The translations under genes were made by a program, and so were the position numbers. This document shows, piece by piece, positions 45,360-53,358 of a DNA stretch of 64,000 bases. Position 1 is the first letter of the stretch, and each line of letters starts with the position of its first letter. The stretch comes from Algorimicrobium hallyeonense (GTDB lineage: Bacteria; Bacteroidota; Bacteroidia; Flavobacteriales; Flavobacteriaceae): contig NZ_JBHSLA010000004.1 in the NCBI RefSeq assembly GCF_042657385.1, positions 124,001 to 188,000 on the forward strand, given 5' to 3'. The notes under the pieces were generated by a model, which made no database searches, was not told where the DNA came from, and was given only the letters and a program-made list of their open reading frames with translations.

Positions 45360-45367
45360 CAAATATA
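45360..45367 (-). promoter_or_regulatory. -7 box of glmM
   Basis: TATATTTG on the minus strand, about 20 bp before the ATG chosen at 45339; it supports that start over the one at 45414, which lies upstream of the box. Confidence 0.55.
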
Positions 45368-45412
45368 AGTTTTCTATGCGTTTTCTTTCCTATGAATTTG
45401 TAAATTCGAAAC

Positions 45413-46012
45413 ATGAACTTTTTAGCACATATTTATCTTTCTTTCAATCATAAAAATGTATCCATAGGAAATTTTATGGCTGATGGTATTCGCGGTAAAC
45501 AGTACAAAAAGTATCCACGTGAAATCCAAATTGGTATTTTATTACATCGGGAAATTGACACTTTTACAGATGCCCATCCTATTGTAAGACAGAGCACGAA
45601 AAGGCTCCACGAAAATTACAGTCATTACAGTGGTGTGATTGTAGATATTTTATACGATCATTTTTTGGCTAAAAACTGGGCGCACTATTCTAACGAACCT
45701 TTAGACGATTATGCTCAAAGATTTTATTCATTATTACAAGATAATTTTGATATTTTACCAGAGCGAACACAACACCTGTTACCCTTTATGATATCTGGTA
45801 ACTGGTTGTTAAGCTATGCAGAAATTGAAGGTATCCAAAGCGTTTTAGATGGTATGAATAGACGCACGAAATACAAATCTAAAATGAACGAAGCTACACA
45901 CGAACTCCTTAAATATTACAATGAGTTTGAAGAAGAATTCACCCTGTTCTTTGAAGAATTGCGCGTTTTTGCTGCTGAAAAATTACAAATCCTTTCCAAT
46001 ACAACTATATAA
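45413..46012 (+). CDS. acpH: Acyl carrier protein phosphodiesterase (DUF479)
   Basis: A 199-residue HD-like hydrolase that removes the phosphopantetheine arm from ACP. Typical start MNFLAHIYLS and motifs NFMADGIRG, HREIDTFTDAH (the metal-binding HxxxD), YDHFLAKNW. It is 1 bp apart from the next gene, so both are cotranscribed. Family assignment is firm; in Bacteroidota the in vivo role is unproved. Confidence 0.88.
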   Translation: MNFLAHIYLSFNHKNVSIGNFMADGIRGKQYKKYPREIQIGILLHREIDTFTDAHPIVRQSTKRLHENYSHYSGVIVDILYDHFLAKNWAHYSNEPLDDYAQRFYSLLQDNFDILPERTQHLLPFMISGNWLLSYAEIEGIQSVLDGMNRRTKYKSKMNEATHELLKYYNEFEEEFTLFFEELRVFAAEKLQILSNTTI

Positions 46013-46013
46013 T

Positions 46014-47717
46014 ATGATGATGAACCGTTTAATACTCCTACTTGTTATTTCAGTTATTTGGTCTTGTAAAAACAATCCAGAAACATTAGAAAAAATTCAA
46101 AATCGTGGGTTAATAACGCAAAACGCGATGGTGGTGTCTGCCAGAAAAGAAGCCTCGAAAATTGGTAGCGATATTTTAGAAAAAGGAGGCAACGTATTTG
46201 ATGCCATGATGGCAACTGAAATGGCACTGGCCGTTTGCTTCCCTTCCGCTGGTAATTTAGGAGGTGGTGGTTTCATGGTTTACCGATTACATTCTGGCGA
46301 AACTGGCGCATTAGATTATCGCGAAAAAGCACCTCTAGCGGCCACAAAAAATATGTATCTAGATTCTTTAGGAAACGTTATTCCTAATAAAAGTATTATT
46401 GGCGAAATGGCTGTTGGCGTTCCTGGCACGGTGGCAGGTGTTTTTGAAGCACAACGGAAATTTGGTAAATTATCAGTAAAAGACATTTTACAACCGGTGA
46501 TTGACTTGGCTAAAAACGGCTATGCATTAACGGAAAAACAGCAAAATGGCATTAATAATTACGATAGTATTTTTAGAGCTGTAAATGGTAAAGAAATTTT
46601 ATATTCAAAAAACACCAAAGCGGGCGACACAGTAAAAAACAAACAACTCGCAAAAACGCTTGAACGCATCGCTTTTAATGGTAAAGATGAATTTTATAAA
46701 GGTGAAACGGCTCAAATTCTAGTGGACTATCTATCGGAAAAAGGTGGCATCATCACATTAGAAGATTTGGCTAAATATGAAGCCAAATGGCGCGAACCAG
46801 TTGCTTTTAAATATAAAGACATTAACGTTATTTCCATGGCACCGCCATCAAGTGGAGGTATTTGCTTGGCTCAAATTATGAAAATGATTGAACCTTATAA
46901 TCTAAAAGAATTTGGTCATAATTCCCTAAAAACCATTCAAGTACTTGCGGAAGCAGAACGTCGTGCCTATGCCGATAGAAATTATTATTTAGGCGATCCC
47001 GATTTTGTGGATATTCCCACTAAAACTTTATTGAGTGATGACTACCTTCAAAAACGTATGAGCGATTTTTCATTTGAAAAAGCAACGCTGTCTAGTAATG
47101 TTTCTCATGGTAATGTAACGTTTATTGAAAGTGATGAAACCACACATTATTCTATAGTTGATCAGTTTGGAAATGCCATTGCCGTAACGACCACCTTGAA
47201 TGGCACCTATGGTTCCTATTTATTTTGTTCGGAACTTGGGTTTTTCTTGAATAATGAAATGGACGATTTTAGCAGCAAATCAGGCGTGCCAAATATGTTT
47301 GGTTTAACGGGTGCGGAAGCCAATAGTATTGTGCCAGAAAAACGCATGTTAAGCTCTATGACGCCAACTATTGTGGAAAAAAACGGAAAACTACTTATGA
47401 CTTTAGGAACACCTGGAGGTTCTACAATTATCACATCGGTTTTGCAAACCATATTAAATGTTGAAGAATTTAATATGTCCATGCAAGACGCCGTAGATGC
47501 GCCCCGTTTTCACCACCAATGGTTACCAGATTATATTAGAATGGAACCCAATGGTTTTGATACGGAAATCATGAAACAATTAATTGCTAAAGGCTACACC
47601 ATTAATGAAACACGCTCACCGGTAATTGGGAAAGTAGATGGTATTTTGGTGCTTGATGATAAGACATTAGAAGGTGGCGCAGACCACAGAGGTGACGATA
47701 CAGCTGTTGGATTTTAA
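46014..47717 (+). CDS. ggt: Gamma-glutamyltransferase lipoprotein
   Basis: The frame extends upstream into acpH (45921), but the ATG at 46014 gives a lipoprotein signal (MMMNRLILLLVISVIWSC); 567 residues. It is synthesised as a precursor that cleaves itself before the catalytic Thr377 in ETTHYSIVDQFG. Substrate-binding features are LDYREKAP (Arg) and LSSMTPTIV. The oxyanion GG pair is visible in TLGTPGGSTII. It cleaves glutathione and other gamma-glutamyl compounds in the periplasm. It starts 1 bp after the acpH stop. Confidence 0.92.
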   Translation: MMMNRLILLLVISVIWSCKNNPETLEKIQNRGLITQNAMVVSARKEASKIGSDILEKGGNVFDAMMATEMALAVCFPSAGNLGGGGFMVYRLHSGETGALDYREKAPLAATKNMYLDSLGNVIPNKSIIGEMAVGVPGTVAGVFEAQRKFGKLSVKDILQPVIDLAKNGYALTEKQQNGINNYDSIFRAVNGKEILYSKNTKAGDTVKNKQLAKTLERIAFNGKDEFYKGETAQILVDYLSEKGGIITLEDLAKYEAKWREPVAFKYKDINVISMAPPSSGGICLAQIMKMIEPYNLKEFGHNSLKTIQVLAEAERRAYADRNYYLGDPDFVDIPTKTLLSDDYLQKRMSDFSFEKATLSSNVSHGNVTFIESDETTHYSIVDQFGNAIAVTTTLNGTYGSYLFCSELGFFLNNEMDDFSSKSGVPNMFGLTGAEANSIVPEKRMLSSMTPTIVEKNGKLLMTLGTPGGSTIITSVLQTILNVEEFNMSMQDAVDAPRFHHQWLPDYIRMEPNGFDTEIMKQLIAKGYTINETRSPVIGKVDGILVLDDKTLEGGADHRGDDTAVGF

Positions 47718-47728
47718 TTTTTTTATAT

Positions 47729-48628
47729 ATGAAAACTTTTGACATAGTCATACTTACAGACAACCGGTATTTAGAAGATTCTGAAACTAACACCTACAAA
47801 CACAACGTGTTTTATGAAGATTTTTTGGTACAAGAAGCCTTAAAAGCTGAAAACTTAAAAGTCACCCGCTTAGCTTGGGATGATCTTAATTTCAATTGGT
47901 CTGACACCAAAGCAGTACTTTTTAGAACGACTTGGGATTATTTTGATCGCTTTTCTGAATTTTCAAAATGGTTAGCTATGGTTTCAACAAAAACGCGGTT
48001 GTTAAACTCCGAGAAAATAATCCGTTGGAATATAGACAAACACTACTTATTAGAATTAAAAGCCAAAGGCATTCATGTTGCCAAATCCTTTTTTATTGAA
48101 ACAGGAACCCAATCAACCCTCACTGAATTACACCAACAATTAAATTGGCAAGAAACCGTTTTAAAACCATGTGTTTCAGGAGCAGGAAGACATACATATA
48201 GACTAACACCACATAATATTGCAGAACATGAAGCTATTTTTACGGAGTTAATTCAACAAGAATCTATGATGCTTCAACCGTTTCAACATAACATTGTTAC
48301 GCAAGGCGAAATGTCTCTTATCGTTTTCAATGGTGAATACAGTCATGCTGTTTTAAAACAAGCCAAGGCTGGCGATTTTCGTGTTCAAGATGATTTTGGC
48401 GGAAGCGTAATTCCATACGCACCGACTGAAACGGAAATAGCCTTCGCTATAAACGCAACAAAAGCCTGTCCAGAATTGCCTATTTACGCCAGAGTTGATA
48501 TATTTACTGATAACACAAATCAATTAGCTGTATCCGAATTAGAACTTATAGAACCCGAATTATGGTTCAGAAATGATTCTAAAGCGGCTAAAATACTCGC
48601 CAAACATATATCATTGTGCTTAAAATAA
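47729..48628 (+). CDS. ATP-grasp domain protein
   Basis: A 299-residue soluble protein. It has the pattern of the RimK/glutathione-synthetase-like ATP-grasp fold: an N-terminal sensing part (VILTDNRYLED, LFRTTWDYFDR), ATP-binding segments (TVLKPCVSGAGRHTYRL, MLQPFQHNI), a Lys/Asp-rich metal site (GEMSLIVFNGEYSHAVLK), and a final YARVDIF...VSELELIEPELWF. It should ligate a carboxylate to an amine with ATP; the substrates are not known. It lies 11 bp after ggt and just before a membrane-protein gene in the same direction, so may belong to that unit. Confidence 0.75.
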   Translation: MKTFDIVILTDNRYLEDSETNTYKHNVFYEDFLVQEALKAENLKVTRLAWDDLNFNWSDTKAVLFRTTWDYFDRFSEFSKWLAMVSTKTRLLNSEKIIRWNIDKHYLLELKAKGIHVAKSFFIETGTQSTLTELHQQLNWQETVLKPCVSGAGRHTYRLTPHNIAEHEAIFTELIQQESMMLQPFQHNIVTQGEMSLIVFNGEYSHAVLKQAKAGDFRVQDDFGGSVIPYAPTETEIAFAINATKACPELPIYARVDIFTDNTNQLAVSELELIEPELWFRNDSKAAKILAKHISLCLK

Positions 48629-48634
48629 TTGTTT

Positions 48635-49351
48635 ATGAAAACGAAAAAAATCCTTAAAATAGTAGTTGGCGTTATAATCTTTTTCACCTTACCCAGTTTA
48701 CTCTTTTTTGGTTTCGTTTATTTTAAATACAATGAAGACTTACCCAATGGAAAACAAGGCCCTCAAGCTGAAGCATTGGCTCTCAATATGCTAAAAGCAT
48801 TAAATCATGAGGCCTATTTAGAAACTAATTATATTGAATGGACGTTTAAAAACAAACACCATTATAAATGGAAAAAAGATGAGAACACCTGCCTTGTGCA
48901 TTGGAAAGATTACAAAGTTGATCTAAATTTAGATAATCCAAGTTTAAGCACAGCCTACGTCCATAATTTTGAAGTAAAAGGTGAGCAAGCCGCTGAACAT
49001 ATAGAAACAGCACTTACCTATTTTAATAACGATTCGTTTTGGTTAGTAGCTCCTTATAAAATATTTGATCCTGGAACGGAAAGACGTTTGGTTAAGTGGA
49101 AAAATAATCAAGACGCGCTTTTGGTGACTTACACATCTGGTGGCACAACGCCTGGCGATTCGTATTTGTGGATTTTGGATACCAACAACAAACCTGTAAA
49201 ATTCAGAATGTGGGTAGACATCCTGCCTATTGGCGGATTAGAAGCTTCCTGGAACGATTGGACAACAACTGAAAGTGGCGCCATACTTCCCGTTTTCCAT
49301 GAAATGTTATTTTTGGGTATAAAATTGGATGATATAATTGGGAGGGAATGA
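48635..49351 (+). CDS. Membrane-anchored hypothetical protein
   Basis: A TTG lies 6 bp earlier, but ATG at 48635 is preferred; 238 residues. It has one N-terminal helix (IVVGVIIFFTLPSLLFFGFV) and a periplasmic domain with aromatic-rich motifs (NYIEWTFKNKHHYKWKKDEN, LVHWKDYKVDLNL, TPGDSYLWILDTNNKPVKFR). This resembles other Bacteroidota proteins of unknown function that have lipoprotein-carrier-like beta folds. It follows the ATP-grasp gene by 6 bp, so is probably cotranscribed. I can assign no activity. Confidence 0.65.
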   Translation: MKTKKILKIVVGVIIFFTLPSLLFFGFVYFKYNEDLPNGKQGPQAEALALNMLKALNHEAYLETNYIEWTFKNKHHYKWKKDENTCLVHWKDYKVDLNLDNPSLSTAYVHNFEVKGEQAAEHIETALTYFNNDSFWLVAPYKIFDPGTERRLVKWKNNQDALLVTYTSGGTTPGDSYLWILDTNNKPVKFRMWVDILPIGGLEASWNDWTTTESGAILPVFHEMLFLGIKLDDIIGRE

Positions 49352-49659
49352 GTTTGCAGTGTTCAGTGTTCAGTGTTCAGTGTTCAGTTTAAAATAAATA
49401 TCTGTTACTTTAATCTTGAATAAAGTTTGATGCAATGTTGTTTCAAACTAAATAAATAACCTGATAAAGTTCTCGACACAATTTTTCATTCATCTAAATC
49501 ACGCGAACACACGAGTTATTATACAAAAATAACGGCCATCAATTTGCCTGCCTGCTCTTGGTTGGATTGAATTTCACACCTGATAAGTGTACGAATTGTA
49601 TCGCGAATCTTTTAAGCCTGAAACCTTGAATTAAAACCTTGAACCTTAAACCTTGAATC
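49352..49659. repeat. Gene-free stretch with CAGTGTT and CCTTGAA tandem repeats
   Basis: Four exact CAGTGTT heptamers from 49357 to 49384, then AT-rich sequence, a GCCTGCCTGC remnant near 49548, and a degenerate CCTTGAA series (AACCTTGAAT...AAACCTTGAAT) near 49620-49652. No gene or RNA seen. The repeats are intergenic elements of the kind spread over flavobacterial genomes. Confidence 0.65.
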
Positions 49660-50184
49660 CTATTTTGAACGCTGCCCAACAAACTGTTGTTCTTTCAGCT
49701 TAAACAGCACATTAAACGATGTTAAACTACCATAACTTCTCGTTATGTATTGCTGTAAATCTATTTTTTCTTGTTCTTCTAAATTGCTCGAGTTTATTTT
49801 TTGTTCCATAACACGGAGTCTATCACGAACCATGGTAATCTTATGGAAAAAAGTATCTATAGGCACCTCGCTCGACTTTAAATTACTATCTCCTGGTTCC
49901 AAAATCAGTTTTCCGCCTTTCCATTTATCCGCAATATGAACGACTTCGCTAGCATCACTCCAACGCTTTAAAATTTGCACCAAGCTACTTTCTACTTCGG
50001 CAAAACTAACCGTATCCACATCATCTTCGGCTGCTTCAATAATGTCAAATTCAGAATTAATATCTATGGTTTCTAAACCGCTTTCAATAAAAGTTACCCA
50101 ATAATGTTTTGAGGTAACGTTGGTTACGACGCCTTTTCCAAATTCGGGGTGATTAATCCTTGAGCTTATTCCTAGTATTTGCAT
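49660..50184 (-). CDS. Hypothetical protein with Tudor/SH3-like N-terminus and coiled coil
   Basis: A 174-residue soluble protein. The first 45 residues (INHPEFGKGVVTNVTSKHYW VTFIESG) resemble the small beta-barrel found at the ends of UvrD/PcrA-type helicases and related Tudor-like folds (FGxGxV...VxF). The C-terminal part has a predicted coiled coil (FFHKITMVRDRLRVMEQKIN). No enzyme motif is seen. It is monocistronic and oriented away from the sensor-kinase gene. The possible nucleic-acid or protein-binding role is inference. Confidence 0.6.
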   Translation of the reverse strand: MQILGISSRINHPEFGKGVVTNVTSKHYWVTFIESGLETIDINSEFDIIEAAEDDVDTVSFAEVESSLVQILKRWSDASEVVHIADKWKGGKLILEPGDSNLKSSEVPIDTFFHKITMVRDRLRVMEQKINSSNLEEQEKIDLQQYITRSYGSLTSFNVLFKLKEQQFVGQRSK

Positions 50185-50432
50185 AAAATATATATTTTAA
50201 TTTCCTGTTATAACTGATTTTTAAGGCAGAATTGAGGATGGGTTTATATCTAAATTGATATACAATAATAATAAATTACTTGATATTCTAAAGCATGTTT
50301 CAGCCAGATTTATTAATTATATGCGCTTTAACTTAACGCCATTTAAGAGCATTATAAACGCTTAATTATTTTTTTTAGACATGTTATTATCAACTTTAAA
50401 AGCTATAATTTTACCTAAACGAAAAAAATACA

Positions 50433-52454
50433 ATGAGATCATCCCTTATAATCCTATTGCTTGTGCTTCCGTTTTTTTCGTTAGCACAAGACAGAGATTT
50501 GGATCAGAATAAAAACCTATTGGAATTAAGCAATAAATATGCTTCTGGTGTCGAACGTTTAAAATTTTTAGATAGTCTATCTAGTGAAATTCGTTACGAC
50601 TCTACCTTTAATGCCGATTCGGTTTTTAGGGTTACCATTAGTTATGCGCAACAATTGGACTCTATAAATTTGGCTATTAAACATGCAACCAACTTTATAA
50701 ATTATCTTAATTACGGAAGCAATGATTATGATCAAGCCAAGCAAATTATTCGTGCTACTCAACGTATTGTCCCTCGCGTAACGAAACCCAATTTAATTGA
50801 TGATTTTTATTACGAAGCCGCCTATCTTTACTACGATTCACGACAATTTGATGAATCTATAAAGTTGTTTGATAGTGCTTATTATTATGCCGAAAAATAT
50901 AAGTCAGAATTCATGGAGTTATCCAAATTTGCAAAAGGAATGGCACTTGTAAATATAGGCGATTTTGGTTCAGCTTCAATTACACTTCAAGAAGCTTCAA
51001 AAATGTTTCAAAATAAAAAAGACACGCTATATTGGTTAAGTGCGAAAAATTCTATCTCCATATTATACAGTAAAAATGGATTCTTTGATGAAGCAAAAAG
51101 GGAAAGAGATGAACTTATAAAAATTGCCAATACAACAGATTCCTATCATAATTTACCTGTAGTATATTACAATAATGCCACAGACGACCATAAACTAAAC
51201 AATGAAAAAAGCAGAATTAAAAATTTAAAATTAGCGGTAGCGGCCAATAACAGATTAAAAAATAAAGCTTATTTTGATGCTCCTCTTAAATTTGGCCTAG
51301 CCGTTGGTTTATCAGAAAATGATAGTTTGCAACAAGCAAAAACCATCATTGAAGAATTAGAGCGCAATGACACCAACATAAACGGATACAACAGGCCATT
51401 TTATTTAAGCGCTAAAATGCATTATGCGTTTGCGGAAAAAAATTATGCGGAAGCTTTACGATATGGAACTGAACATTTTAATTTAAAGAATGACAGTGAT
51501 CAATATGAAGAATTGCAAGAGGCTTCCTTGTTTTTATCAAAAATCTATGAGCGTATGGGAAATACAAACCAAGCGCTTCTGCATTATAAGAATTACACCA
51601 AAATCAAAGACTCCATTGTAAATACTCAAAACACACGCGTTTTAGCCTATTATCAAACGCAGTATGAAACTGAAAAACGAGATTTAATTATTGAAAATCA
51701 AACAAACAATATTGCCCTATTAGATTCAGAAAACAACCTAAAAAAACAGTGGCTCCTATTTGGTGGATTAGGTCTTTTTGGGGTTTTTGGGTTTATTACA
51801 ATTATACGCTCCCGAAATTACGCTAAAAAGAAACAGATTTTGCAAGAAGCATTCACACAGGACATTATAAATACACAAGAACAGGAACGTACCAGATTAG
51901 CTTTTGAATTGCATGGCTCTGTTGGACAACAACTCATGTTGCTCACCCGGAAACTCAAAACGATTAACAATCCAGATTATGAAAATTTAGCCCATGATAC
52001 TTTAGCCAATTTAAGAACCATTTCCCAGGGCCTATATCCTGCTACTTTGGAACGTTTAGGGTTTTCATCTGCATTGGAAGATTTGGTCAACGAATTGGAT
52101 GAAAATACCGACGTATTTTTTACTATGGAAATTGAAAATGCGAATCACCTTATTTCTAAAGAGAATGCTTTGCATTTGTATCGTATGGCGCAAGAAGCAT
52201 TAAGCAATACGATAAAACATGCCGAAGCAAAAGCCGTTTTTGTGAGTTTGAAAATCAAATCAGATACGCTTCTAATTACAATAGAAGATAATGGTAAAGG
52301 ATTTGATTATCAAAAAGCACTAGAGACTTCCAAAAGCTTGGGAATGAAATCCCTTTTGGAACGTAGTAAAATAATAAAGGCCTCCTTACATGTTGAATCT
52401 GAATTAGGTAAAGGCACGCAATTAGTTATTGCCATACCAAAGTCAAAAATGTAG
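50433..52454 (+). CDS. Sensor histidine kinase with TPR region (NarX/DesK type, HisKA_3)
   Basis: A 673-residue sensor. Signal peptide MRSSLIILLLVLPFFSLAQ, then about 400 residues of tetratricopeptide-like helices (FYYEAAYLYYDSRQFDESIK, YAFAEKNYAEALRYG) in the periplasm, one membrane helix (WLLFGGLGLFGVFGFITII) near residue 445, and the kinase core. The phospho-acceptor is His494 in AFELHGSVGQQL (HisKA_3), and the HATPase_c motifs are HLYRMAQEALSNTIKHAEA, EDNGKGFD and GMKSLLER. The NarL-type regulator gene follows within 66 bp. The signal is not known. Confidence 0.88.
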   Translation: MRSSLIILLLVLPFFSLAQDRDLDQNKNLLELSNKYASGVERLKFLDSLSSEIRYDSTFNADSVFRVTISYAQQLDSINLAIKHATNFINYLNYGSNDYDQAKQIIRATQRIVPRVTKPNLIDDFYYEAAYLYYDSRQFDESIKLFDSAYYYAEKYKSEFMELSKFAKGMALVNIGDFGSASITLQEASKMFQNKKDTLYWLSAKNSISILYSKNGFFDEAKRERDELIKIANTTDSYHNLPVVYYNNATDDHKLNNEKSRIKNLKLAVAANNRLKNKAYFDAPLKFGLAVGLSENDSLQQAKTIIEELERNDTNINGYNRPFYLSAKMHYAFAEKNYAEALRYGTEHFNLKNDSDQYEELQEASLFLSKIYERMGNTNQALLHYKNYTKIKDSIVNTQNTRVLAYYQTQYETEKRDLIIENQTNNIALLDSENNLKKQWLLFGGLGLFGVFGFITIIRSRNYAKKKQILQEAFTQDIINTQEQERTRLAFELHGSVGQQLMLLTRKLKTINNPDYENLAHDTLANLRTISQGLYPATLERLGFSSALEDLVNELDENTDVFFTMEIENANHLISKENALHLYRMAQEALSNTIKHAEAKAVFVSLKIKSDTLLITIEDNGKGFDYQKALETSKSLGMKSLLERSKIIKASLHVESELGKGTQLVIAIPKSKM

Positions 52455-52520
52455 TATTTTATCTACAATTAAGACTAGAATGATTATCTTTCATCAATAA
52501 AATTTTTACCAAGCACAGAA

Positions 52521-53177
52521 ATGTCATCATCAAATAATAATATGCTTAAAAAAGATATTACCATTGTTATTGCTGAAGATCATCCTATCATGCTTAAAGG
52601 TTTAAAGCAAGAATTGGAACAAGCTGGCTATAGCATTATTGGTACGGCCGAAAATGGTAACGATGCTGTAAATATAGTCTCAGAACTAAATCCTAAAATA
52701 GCACTTTTAGATATTGAAATGCCTAAACTAACGGGTTTTGAAGTGATAGCCATATGTACCGAAAACAAAGCCCTACAAACACGTTATATTGTGATGACGT
52801 ATCACAAAGAGAAAAACTTTGTAGCACAGGCCAAAAAATCTGGTGTTCATGGATATCTTTTAAAAGAAGATAGCTTGGACGAAATTGAAACCTGTATTGC
52901 GGCCGTTTTGAATAATGATTCATATTACAGCAGTTCTTTTTCTGATAATTTTGAATTAAATATTGAAAACGAATTGAAAAAATTAGCGCTATTAACACCC
53001 TCTGAACGGAAAATAGTTCAATTAATAGCCGAAGGCAAAACATCTATAGAAATTAGCGATATGCTTTGCGTCTCTCCAAGAACTATACAAAAACATCGGA
53101 CAAATATTATTGAAAAACTGCAATTAAACCCAGCGCCAGACACGCTAATTAACTGGGCAAAGGCTTATAAAAGTTAA
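52521..53177 (+). CDS. NarL/LuxR-type response regulator
   Basis: A 218-residue regulator that pairs with the kinase 66 bp upstream. The receiver has acidic pair ED (19-20), phospho-acceptor Asp64 (ALLDIEMPKLTG), switch Thr (IVMTYHKE) and Lys (YLLKEDS). The HTH_LuxR domain is near residues 155-215 (LTPSERKIVQLIAEGKTS, VSPRTIQKHRTNIIEKLQ). A second Met at residue 8 (52542) is a possible start. Targets are not known. Confidence 0.85.
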   Translation: MSSSNNNMLKKDITIVIAEDHPIMLKGLKQELEQAGYSIIGTAENGNDAVNIVSELNPKIALLDIEMPKLTGFEVIAICTENKALQTRYIVMTYHKEKNFVAQAKKSGVHGYLLKEDSLDEIETCIAAVLNNDSYYSSSFSDNFELNIENELKKLALLTPSERKIVQLIAEGKTSIEISDMLCVSPRTIQKHRTNIIEKLQLNPAPDTLINWAKAYKS

Positions 53178-53314
53178 TTAATAATACGCCTTCATTAAGG
53201 CCCATTTGTTTAATAGCCTTTGCGTGTAACATGATACACTTTGTAAATTACCATGAAGACTTTTACGCCAAAAAGCATAAACAGACATCGTTTTATATTT
53301 AAAGGCATTATCTG

Positions 53315-53322
53315 TACCTTTG
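53315..53322 (+). promoter_or_regulatory. -7 box of uvrA
   Basis: TACCTTTG, 36 bp before the uvrA ATG. There is no clear TTG upstream. Confidence 0.5.
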
Positions 53323-53358
53323 CAAACTGGTCTGTAAATCAGACAAGATTGCTATGCT